Below, in pieces: positions 16,015 through 22,115 of a stretch of 23,927 nt of DNA. Every line of letters starts with the position of its first letter. Within the stretch, counting starts at the first letter, position 1. The position numbers and the translations under genes were made by a program. Origin of the DNA: an uncultured Muribaculaceae bacterium (GTDB taxonomy: Bacteria > Bacteroidota > Bacteroidia > Bacteroidales > Muribaculaceae); assembly GCA_910589095.1 (NCBI GenBank), contig CAJUSN010000010.1, positions 8,351 to 32,277 of the forward strand, in the 5' to 3' direction. Under the pieces are notes generated by a model, which was not told where the DNA came from, did not search any database, and saw only the letters and a program-made list of their open reading frames with translations.

Positions 16015-16659
16015 ATGGGAAAAGACGCATTGATTGTATTGTCGGGCGGAATGGATTCCACCACAATGCTTTATGATTATGCCGACAGCATAGCACTTGC
16101 CGTGAATTTCAGTTACGGGGCCAATCATAATGAACGCGAAGCTGCTTGTGCCCGCGAAAACTGTCGCCGGCTCGGAATTGAGCTGGTGGAGATTGACCTT
16201 GCTTTCATGGGTCGCTACTTTGAAAGCTCACTCCTGAGCGGAGCCGACGCCATCCCCGAAGGACACTATGAGGATGAGAACATGCGCTCCACTGTGGTTC
16301 CATTCCGCAACGGCATAATGCTTTCCATAGCTGCCGGGCTCGCCGAAAGCCGCGGGCTGAAAGCCGTGATGATTGCCAACCATGGTGGCGACCACGCCAT
16401 TTACCCCGACTGCCGTCCGGAGTTCATCAGTTCAATGGGAGCGGCCATTGCCAACGGCACATACGACCATCTGGAACTGCGCGCGCCTTACACCTCCATG
16501 ACCAAAGCCGACATTGCCCGCAGGGGTTGCGAGATTGGCGTGGACTATTCGCTCACCTATTCCTGCTACAAGGGCGGCGAAAAACACTGTGGCCGCTGCG
16601 GCACCTGCGTTGAGCGTCGCGAAGCCCTCCTCGCCGCCGGCCTCATCCCCGACTGCTGA
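16015..16659 (+). CDS. queC: 7-cyano-7-deazaguanine (preQ0) synthase
   Basis: 214 aa. ATP-dependent enzyme that converts carboxydeazaguanine plus ammonia to preQ0, the substrate of QueF. The PP-loop SGGMDSTT is at 10-17 and the zinc site is C184, C192, C195 and C198 (SCYKGGEKHCGRCGTC). The active-site strand RSTVVPFRNG lies at 91-100. Start taken at ATG 16015, giving MGKDALIVLSGG; a GTG directly before it is the only longer option. It is the last gene of the operon that begins at 7236. queD and queE are not in the window. Confidence 0.96.
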   Translation: MGKDALIVLSGGMDSTTMLYDYADSIALAVNFSYGANHNEREAACARENCRRLGIELVEIDLAFMGRYFESSLLSGADAIPEGHYEDENMRSTVVPFRNGIMLSIAAGLAESRGLKAVMIANHGGDHAIYPDCRPEFISSMGAAIANGTYDHLELRAPYTSMTKADIARRGCEIGVDYSLTYSCYKGGEKHCGRCGTCVERREALLAAGLIPDC

Positions 16660-16723
16660 CAGTTCGCCAAAACGTAATCCAAAATGGATTAGCCCAAGGG
16701 GCGCCATAGGAAGGGGTAGGTAC

Positions 16724-16761
16724 AAAAAAATGAGATGCACTTCTTCACAGAAGCGCACCTC
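16724..16761 (-). terminator. Strong intrinsic terminator, leftward (ends the candidate ncRNA)
   Basis: Read on the minus strand, the 13-bp stem GAGGTGCGCTTCT / AGAAGTGCATCTC (two of the pairs are G-U) closes a GTGA loop, which fits the GNRA tetraloop class. It is followed by A and then seven T (16730-16724). On the plus strand the two wobble pairs become A/C mismatches and there is no T run, so the element is directional. The only reader would be a transcript coming from the right, because queC runs the other way and ends at 16659. Confidence 0.75.
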
Positions 16762-17005
16762 CCTCATAACCAAAATTCAAGTATATTATTGTCTAACAAA
16801 CATTGTATTCAACTGAACGGGCATCATTGTTGCCCGGGCTAAAGCTGTGCCTTTAGATAACAGATTGTGAAACGTCGCTCGGCCCCTTGTAGTGAGGCAA
16901 GTGATGTTCCAACCCAGGGTGCTTAAGGATCAGCAGAGTAAGTTAAGGATCAAGTGCATTAAGATAATTGTCCACTTTTCCGTTTGGCATCCGGATTATA
17001 AAGGC
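16724..17005 (-). ncRNA. Candidate structured small RNA (~280 nt), unidentified
   Basis: The leftward promoter at 17010-17017 and the leftward terminator at 16724-16761 frame a unit with no convincing open frame. By eye the RNA can fold back on itself. The 5' end (17004-16994) pairs with 16771-16762, directly beside the terminator stem. Further nested helices are possible: 16977-16973 with 16783-16779, 16964-16957 with 16798-16792, and 16946-16941 with 16814-16809. These leave a roughly 10 x 10 internal loop. Two local hairpins stand in the middle: CTAAAG/CTTTAG (16839-16856) and CGGGCA/TGCCCG (16818-16836). The motif TGATCCTTAA occurs twice, 20 nt apart (16952-16943 and 16932-16923). I see no hallmarks of tmRNA, RNase P RNA or SRP RNA. 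The closing stem and large bubble recall 6S RNA in outline, but it is longer and this is only a suggestion. Confidence 0.5.
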
Positions 17006-17009
17006 AATG

Positions 17010-17017
17010 CAAAGTTA
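17010..17017 (-). promoter_or_regulatory. Leftward promoter: -7 box TAACTTTG with an upstream TTG
   Basis: On the minus strand TAACTTTGCA fits TAnnTTTG. ATTG at 17040-17037 lies 19 bases upstream, the spacing expected for the -33 element (TTTG consensus). It is the best two-part promoter in the window. Predicted start of transcription is near 17005, pointing away from the HTH gene and into the region ended by the terminator at 16724-16761. Confidence 0.55.
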
Positions 17018-17125
17018 CAGATAATTCACTGAATGACAATACGTAGAGTGTAAAAAGATTTTAAAAATTCTAAACGCCGGATTTAACATTCGCCTTACGG
17101 GCCTGCTGAATAAGTGAAAAAGAGA

Positions 17126-17166
17126 CAGAACATAATCCGGAATACTGCCTGCAATCTTATGTTCTG
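17126..17166. other. 10-bp perfect inverted repeat (stem-loop or operator)
   Basis: CAGAACATAA (17126-17135) and TTATGTTCTG (17157-17166) are perfect inverted repeats around a 21-nt centre. ATTTTG follows on the plus strand, and TCTCTTTTTC follows on the minus strand. It could end transcripts in either direction, though no gene needs ending here. It could also be a binding site for the HTH regulator encoded about 110 bp downstream. The rest of 17018-17239 is AT-rich and shows nothing else I can support. Confidence 0.4.
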
Positions 17167-17239
17167 ATTTTGTACAGTATGCGTTATTAAATGAGACTAT
17201 TTAGTACACTTTTAGAAACTCAATGTCAAGTTTTTTTGT

Positions 17240-17247
17240 TATCTTTG
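17240..17247 (+). promoter_or_regulatory. -7 box (TATCTTTG) for the HTH gene
   Basis: TATCTTTGCAA is a close match to TAnnTTTG. Transcription would begin near 17251-17253, leaving a leader of about 26 nt to the ATG at 17279. An ATG also sits at 17251, practically at the predicted start, and opens a 15-codon frame (MTIFNQLKPYETGNC) that stops at 17298. Confidence 0.55.
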
Positions 17248-17278
17248 CAAATGACAATATTTAATCAGTTAAAGCCCT

Positions 17279-17650
17279 ATGAGACCGGAAACTGCTAATA
17301 TTTTAGCTCTTATAGACACCTACACGCTCCCCTCGGCCGATGACACTTCAATGAAAATGGCCGAAGATTTCAGAAACCGGAGGATAGAAAAAGGTATAAC
17401 CCGTGAAGAAATAGCTAAAATGGCGGGAATAGCAACATCAAACGTTGCGAGATTCGAGCAAAAAGGGCTGATTTCGTTGAAAAATCTGATTGGGCTCGCC
17501 TCTGCATTAGGCTATCTCGGAGAACTGAAAAACCTGTTTGCCGAAGCAAAATTTTCAACCATGGAAGAGTTGCTCACCATTCGTAAAAACCAAGGAAAGA
17601 AAAGAGCCTGCTCCGCTACTAACAAACCAAAAACGCACCACAATGATTGA
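17279..17650 (+). CDS. XRE-family HTH regulator, HipB-like antitoxin (apparently orphan)
   Basis: 123 aa DNA-binding protein. The helix-turn-helix covers about 27-80, with the recognition region TREEIAKMAGIATSNVARFE (41-60). The basic tail (IRKNQGKKRACSATNKPK) may contact DNA or a partner. In Bacteroidales, proteins of this kind usually precede a HipA-type kinase toxin in a type II toxin-antitoxin operon (family knowledge). Here the next start codon overlaps this gene by 8 bp, but its frame ends after 22 codons. The 5' end may also be damaged: the frame starting at 17251 would join this one if one base near 17293 were removed. The sequence is visibly AT-richer than the metabolic genes to its left. 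Still likely to yield a folded protein. Confidence 0.75.
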   Translation: MRPETANILALIDTYTLPSADDTSMKMAEDFRNRRIEKGITREEIAKMAGIATSNVARFEQKGLISLKNLIGLASALGYLGELKNLFAEAKFSTMEELLTIRKNQGKKRACSATNKPKTHHND

Positions 17651-17711
17651 CCGACTCACAATTAAGTTTCACGGGCGCCAAGGAATTGAGATTATCCGTT
17701 ATGAAATATAG
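17643..17711 (+). pseudogene. 22-codon stump, probable remnant of a HipA-family toxin gene
   Basis: The ATG at 17643 overlaps the end of the HTH gene by 8 bp, the arrangement of a translationally coupled toxin-antitoxin pair. The peptide is MIDRLTIKFHGRQGIEIIRY plus two residues, then TAG. The beginning resembles the first strand of HipA N-terminal domains (Met-Ile-Asp, then alternating hydrophobics and a basic turn). Nothing HipA-like follows before the rlmN promoter about 35 bp later, so the rest appears deleted. A short functional peptide or chance overlap are the alternatives. Confidence 0.35.
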
Positions 17712-17745
17712 TGGCAGGGGTGGAGGGAATTAGCGAAAAAAGCGT

Positions 17746-17753
17746 TAACTTTG
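17746..17753 (+). promoter_or_regulatory. -7 box (TAACTTTG) for rlmN
   Basis: TAACTTTGTG matches TAnnTTTG and is identical in its octamer to the leftward box at 17017-17010. Predicted start near 17757 leaves about 37 nt before the ATG at 17794. The TTG at 17761 would be almost at the transcript start, which supports 17794 as the real start codon. Confidence 0.5.
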
Positions 17754-17793
17754 TGAAACGTTGACAAGCATTCATTACACTTCAACCCCCACA

Positions 17794-18819
17794 ATGAATA
17801 AATCGCCACTCATAGGGATGACCGCATCCCAACTTGCCGAGGTAGCCTCCGAAGCAGGCTTGCGCTCTTTCGCAGCCAAGCAGATGGCCCGCTGGCTTTA
17901 CCAAAAGCGGGTGACCGACATTGACCAGATGACAGATTTACCGAAAGCCGCGCGCCAATGGCTGAAGGAGCATTTCGTGACAGGACGTGAAGAACCGCTT
18001 CAGAGTATGGCATCGGTTGACGGGACGGTAAAATATCTTTTTCGCGGAGAAGCGTCGCGCGACGTGGAAGCTGTGATGATACCCGACGGCGAACGGGCAA
18101 CCCTGTGTGTCAGTTCTCAGGCGGGATGCAAAATGGCGTGCCGATTCTGCATGACCGGACGACAGGGCTTCCATGGACAGCTGTCGGCTGCGAAAATCAT
18201 AAATCAGATATTATCGGTCAAGGAGAGCGAACAGCTCACCAACGTGGTGTTCATGGGCATGGGGGAACCTATGGACAATCTTGAAGCGGTGGAAACGGCC
18301 ATAGAGATACTCACCGCTCCGTGGGGACTTGCGTGGAGCCCGAAACGAATCACGGTATCGTCCATAGGGAAAATCCCCGAGCTACGCAGACTTATCGAGG
18401 ACACGAAGGTACACATAGCCCTCAGTGTTCATTCACCATTTGCCGACGAGAGGGAAAGCCTGATGCCTGTTCAACGGGCCTATCCACTCACTGAAGTGCT
18501 CGACATGATACGCCAATATGACTGGGCCCACCAGCGGCGCTTCTCGGTGGAATACATTATGTGGGGTGGCCTCAATGATGACAATCGTCATGCCGATGCC
18601 CTTGCAAAATTGCTCCGCGGAATCCATTGCCGAGTGAACCTCATCCGCTTCCACGCCATCCCCGACACTGACTTGAAAAGTTCGCAGGAGGAGAGAATGG
18701 TTGCGTTTCGCGACCGCTTAAACCAACTGGGCATCACGGCCACCATCCGCGCCTCGCGCGGTGAGGACATTATGGCTGCCTGCGGAATGCTTGCCGGCAA
18801 GAACCGCCCAATGAACTAA
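17794..18819 (+). CDS. rlmN: Dual-specificity 23S rRNA A2503 / tRNA A37 C2-methyltransferase (radical SAM)
   Basis: 341 aa. The radical-SAM cluster ligands are C112, C116 and C119 (GCKMACRFC), followed by GMGEP at 155-159. The two extra cysteines of the mechanism are in place: C105 (LCVSSQAGC, seven residues before the first cluster cysteine as in E. coli C118/C125) and C330 near the end (MAACGM), the methyl-carrying residue. Ending and length are normal for the family. The enzyme uses two SAM molecules to methylate C2 of adenosine in the ribosomal peptidyl-transferase centre and in some tRNAs. It appears to be transcribed alone from the box at 17746, after the HipBA remnant. Confidence 0.95.
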   Translation: MNKSPLIGMTASQLAEVASEAGLRSFAAKQMARWLYQKRVTDIDQMTDLPKAARQWLKEHFVTGREEPLQSMASVDGTVKYLFRGEASRDVEAVMIPDGERATLCVSSQAGCKMACRFCMTGRQGFHGQLSAAKIINQILSVKESEQLTNVVFMGMGEPMDNLEAVETAIEILTAPWGLAWSPKRITVSSIGKIPELRRLIEDTKVHIALSVHSPFADERESLMPVQRAYPLTEVLDMIRQYDWAHQRRFSVEYIMWGGLNDDNRHADALAKLLRGIHCRVNLIRFHAIPDTDLKSSQEERMVAFRDRLNQLGITATIRASRGEDIMAACGMLAGKNRPMN

Positions 18820-18882
18820 CATAATATCATAATCTAAAGCTAAGTTCCAACACTTGCATACCAATCAATTTAAATTTATACC

Positions 18883-20754
18883 ATGACAGGACATTTACTC
18901 AAGATCTTTTCAATAGGTTCACTCTTGACCTTATCGGCGGCCGGCGCTTCGGCAGCCACCCTCACCGGAACCGTAATGGGTTCCAGCGCCACACAGGCAA
19001 AAAAATGCTTCGACGGCGACAAGTCGACTTATTTCCTAGGCTCATATCCATCAACCTATTATTATGTCCGCAATTGGGCCGGACTTGATCTGGGAACACC
19101 TCACGTCATTACAAAAGTTGGATTGACGCCTGCACAGGGAGCGGCTGGTGCATGCCGATTTGCCGTAGTGCAGGGCGCCAACAATTCCGACTTTTCCGAT
19201 GCCATACCCATAATGATATTCAAGGATGAGCTGACATCGGGCAAACCGACCTACCTTGACGTGAACACCTCGCGCGGCTTCCGTTATGTACGAATAGTGG
19301 CCACCAACAGCCAGGGCTATTTCGCCGAAATAGAATTTGAAGGCGAAGAGGGGGAAGGGGACGACACTCAGTTTTACCAAATGACCAATCTGCCTTTGGT
19401 TTCATTCGTCACCCCGGGCATGGCCGAGATAAAATCAAAGGACGATAAGCACCCGGGGAGCTACGTGTCGATTGTTTCCGACGATGGCAAGACCCTTCTT
19501 GAGGACAATTCCGCCCAAATGAAAGGTCGAGGCAACGGCTCATGGACATTTCCTAAAAAGCCCTTCCAAATAAAATTCAACAAAAAGCAGCAACCGCTCG
19601 ACGCAACTGCCAAGGCTAAGAAATGGACCTTGATCAACAACTATGGCGACCGCACTCTGATGCGCAACAAAGTGGCCTTTGACATAAGCCGTGAAGCCGG
19701 CATGGAGTTCACACCTTATTGCACATTCGTGGATGTGATTTACAACGGTGAATATGAGGGATGCTACCAGCTGTGTGATCAAGTGGAGGTGAACCCCGGC
19801 CGAGTTGAACTCACCGAGATGGAAACCACTGACATTGATGGAGAAGAGCTCACCGGCGGATATTTCGTAGAGGTGGATGCTTACGCATACCAAGAAACTT
19901 CATGGTTCAAATCGCGCCGAGGCACTCCGGTCACCATAAAATCACCCGATGATGATGAAATTGTCAGCCAGCAGGCGGTCTACATCGAGAACCATTTCAA
20001 TGCCCTTGAATCTGCACTGTTCAGTTCCGATTTCCGAGATCCGGAAAATGGCTACCGCAAGTATCTTGACCTCGAGAGCTTCCTCCGTTATTTCATAGTG
20101 TGTGAACTTGACGGTAACCTTGACTCATTCTGGAGCATGTACATGAAAAAGGAGCGTGGCGATGACCGCTTCATTGTAAGCCCGGTTTGGGATGTGGATC
20201 TCGGCTTCCAAAACTTCGGTTCGCCCTATCCTGTAAATGACATGACAGATTTCCTTTACACCCACTCCGACGCATCAAAGGCCGACGGCATGGAAGCATT
20301 CGTCAACCGTATCGTGAAGGACGATAAGGATGCCCGCGAACAGATGAGCGAAATATGGAGTCAACTGCGCTACAACGGCAACTTCAATTATGACTTTTTC
20401 GAAGAACGTATCGATGCCTATGCCGCCACTCTTGAGGAATCGCAGAAACTCAACTTTGTGAGATGGCCCATCCTGAACCAGTCGGTCCAGAAAGGTCAGA
20501 AGATTTTCGGATCTTACGAAGGCGAGGTCAACAATCTGAAAAGCTACCTCAAAGGCCGCTTCCCGAAACTCGACACATGGCTTGACCTTCACGAAGTGGC
20601 GGCCATAGATGCGGTGATACCCGACATAGACAACAGCAACGCACCTGTTGAAATCTACGATCTCTCCGGCCGAAAAGTCAACACCCAACAACTCAATCCC
20701 GGTATCTACATACGTCGCCAAGGCTCCGAAGTGACCAAAATACTCGTGAGGTGA
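18883..20754 (+). CDS. Secreted CotH-family kinase-like protein with N-terminal F5/8C-like domain and T9SS-type tail
   Basis: 623 aa. Signal peptide at 1-24 (GASA|ATL). Residues about 27-153 look like a discoidin (F5/8 type C) fold: CFDGDKSTYF near the start and RGFRYVRIVATNSQGYFAEIEF split near 130-153. An acidic linker (EGEEGEGDD) leads to the CotH domain at about 165-560. Typical segments are GRGNGSW, LINNYGDRTLMRNKVAFDI, NGEYEGCYQLCDQVEV, FIVCELDGNLDSFW and SPVWDVDLGFQNFG, with acidic residues that bind metal in CotH kinases. The last ~37 residues (VEIYDLSGRKVN, then LNPGIYIRR) match the type A sorting domain of T9SS cargo. Family members phosphorylate spore-coat or extracellular proteins; the target here is unknown. 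It lies 63 bp after rlmN, with no obvious -7 box. Confidence 0.87.
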   Translation: MTGHLLKIFSIGSLLTLSAAGASAATLTGTVMGSSATQAKKCFDGDKSTYFLGSYPSTYYYVRNWAGLDLGTPHVITKVGLTPAQGAAGACRFAVVQGANNSDFSDAIPIMIFKDELTSGKPTYLDVNTSRGFRYVRIVATNSQGYFAEIEFEGEEGEGDDTQFYQMTNLPLVSFVTPGMAEIKSKDDKHPGSYVSIVSDDGKTLLEDNSAQMKGRGNGSWTFPKKPFQIKFNKKQQPLDATAKAKKWTLINNYGDRTLMRNKVAFDISREAGMEFTPYCTFVDVIYNGEYEGCYQLCDQVEVNPGRVELTEMETTDIDGEELTGGYFVEVDAYAYQETSWFKSRRGTPVTIKSPDDDEIVSQQAVYIENHFNALESALFSSDFRDPENGYRKYLDLESFLRYFIVCELDGNLDSFWSMYMKKERGDDRFIVSPVWDVDLGFQNFGSPYPVNDMTDFLYTHSDASKADGMEAFVNRIVKDDKDAREQMSEIWSQLRYNGNFNYDFFEERIDAYAATLEESQKLNFVRWPILNQSVQKGQKIFGSYEGEVNNLKSYLKGRFPKLDTWLDLHEVAAIDAVIPDIDNSNAPVEIYDLSGRKVNTQQLNPGIYIRRQGSEVTKILVR

Positions 20755-20815
20755 AACAAACAGCATTTCATCAGCTTTACAGAAACATCACCCTGACAGT
20801 ATCAAACTAAAATGT

Positions 20816-20860
20816 TATAGGTCCACCCTCAGGCAACCCCGCGGCTGTGGTGGACCTATA
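20816..20860. terminator. Stem-loop with perfect 12-bp arms (terminator or regulatory hairpin)
   Basis: TATAGGTCCACC (20816-20827) and GGTGGACCTATA (20849-20860) are perfect inverted repeats around a 21-nt centre that is GC-rich. It lies about 60 bp after the CotH stop and about 60 bp before the nuclease gene. No long T run follows on either strand, so it is not a textbook intrinsic terminator. The rest of this 168-bp gap shows nothing else clear. Confidence 0.5.
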
Positions 20861-20922
20861 TCCTATATACATAGTATTATAACTCATTTCCAGCTCTAAA
20901 ATGAAAAGCCCATCGATGCTAT

Positions 20923-22101
20923 ATGAATCAGTCCAACAACATTCTGCCCATGCTCGAACATCAGTTCTCAGAGTTGCTATCAATGATCAACATGTACCGT
21001 AGCAGAGCTTCATGTGCTGTGAATGAGATGCAACTTCTTACAGCATGGAGTGTCGGTGCATACGTTTCATCCAAACTTCATATGGAACAGTGGGGAAGCA
21101 AAGTGGTTACTCTGTTTGCAGAATACATGAAAACAAATGCTCCGGAACAAAAAGGATTCAGCCGCCGAAACATCTACAATATGGTTTTGTTTTATGAGGA
21201 GTATTCCGAACCTACATTTCTCTCAACGTTACAATCGTATCTTCCAAGTTCTTTAGTGCAGCCGGCAACTGCACTAATCCAACGCTCAAATAATGAGGTT
21301 CAACCCAAGGCGGCCGAGTTTGTGCAGTTGGAAACTGCACAAAAGGCTCAATCAGCCAACATACCTATGCCACAGATTCTTCAACATACATCTTTCACTA
21401 ACCACGTTACCATCCTCAACCGGTGCAAAACTGTTGAAGAAAGACTGTTCTATATTTTATATGCCAATCGGGAACGTTTGAAAACAAAAGAATTAGAAAG
21501 GTGTATAAGCAACGATACATACACATCTCTCTTAGGCTCAAAGCACAACCTGTCAAAGGGGCTACTCCAAACATATCCGAACTCTCCTACGCTCTTTAAA
21601 GACACCGCCTTTATAGATTTTCTCGGGTTACCTCAGAAACATTCCGAAAAAAAGCTTCGGAATGGATTGGTTCAACATATGAAACAGTTCATACTTGAAC
21701 TCGGAAAAGATTTTCTTTTTGTTGACCAAGAGTACCAACTCCAAGTGGGAGCATCGGTATTCAAAGCTGATCTGTTATTCTTTCATCGTGGACTCCAAGC
21801 TCTTGTAGCAGTAGAACTCAAGCGAAGAAAATTTAGGCCTGCAGACTTGGGCCAACTGGAGTTTTACCTTGAAGTTTTGGACCGCGATGTAAAACGCAGC
21901 AATGAGAATCCTTCTATAGGCATCATCTTATGCCCGGAAGCTGATAAAACCGTGGTAGAATATGCAATGAGCCGCAGTCTGAGCCCAACTATGGTGGCGG
22001 AATACAAGCGGCAACTTATCCCAAAAGACAAAATGCAAACTCTTCTTCAAGAGTATTGCGAACTTGCTCAGTTAGAAAAGTACAAAAACGACACTTTCTG
22101 A
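20923..22101 (+). CDS. DUF1016 / YhcG-type PD-(D/E)XK nuclease
   Basis: 392 aa. The N-terminal DUF1016 region (about 10-95) has AWSVGAYVSSKL and GFSRRNIYNMVLFYEEY. The C-terminal nuclease (about 225-385) has FLGLP, then the catalytic set D283 (FKADLLFF), E298 and K300 (VAVELKRRKF), and Q311 (LGQLEFYLEVLD). The middle, about 100-160, is a low-complexity linker rich in Gln, Ser and Pro. Relatives are often found beside restriction-modification or other defence genes (family knowledge); the biological role is not settled. Here it stands alone and is AT-richer than its neighbours, which suggests transfer. It converges with asnA, 14 bp away. Start at 20923 gives MNQSNNILPMLEHQF; an ATG at 20901 is in another frame and stops early. 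Confidence 0.88.
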   Translation: MNQSNNILPMLEHQFSELLSMINMYRSRASCAVNEMQLLTAWSVGAYVSSKLHMEQWGSKVVTLFAEYMKTNAPEQKGFSRRNIYNMVLFYEEYSEPTFLSTLQSYLPSSLVQPATALIQRSNNEVQPKAAEFVQLETAQKAQSANIPMPQILQHTSFTNHVTILNRCKTVEERLFYILYANRERLKTKELERCISNDTYTSLLGSKHNLSKGLLQTYPNSPTLFKDTAFIDFLGLPQKHSEKKLRNGLVQHMKQFILELGKDFLFVDQEYQLQVGASVFKADLLFFHRGLQALVAVELKRRKFRPADLGQLEFYLEVLDRDVKRSNENPSIGIILCPEADKTVVEYAMSRSLSPTMVAEYKRQLIPKDKMQTLLQEYCELAQLEKYKNDTF

Positions 22102-22115
22102 CTTTAATCAGTCCA

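Noticed and set aside
16432..16773. 113-codon minus-strand frame across the end of queC and the terminator
   Set aside because: It starts inside the strong terminator stem and runs antisense through queC; the peptide resembles no family and would follow a transcription stop.
16724..17005. Assignment of the candidate ncRNA to tmRNA, RNase P RNA or SRP RNA
   Set aside because: The conserved signatures of those RNAs that I know (tRNA-like acceptor end with CCA, RNase P core segments, SRP GNAR loop) are not visible. The 6S idea is kept only as a suggestion.
20275..20766. 163-codon minus-strand frame antisense to the CotH gene
   Set aside because: It is a shadow of the CotH reading frame in GC-rich codons, with no leader, promoter or recognisable domain.
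20923..22101. A complete restriction-modification or multi-gene defence island around the YhcG nuclease
   Set aside because: Neither side holds a methyltransferase, specificity subunit, helicase or integrase; the neighbours are CotH and asnA.
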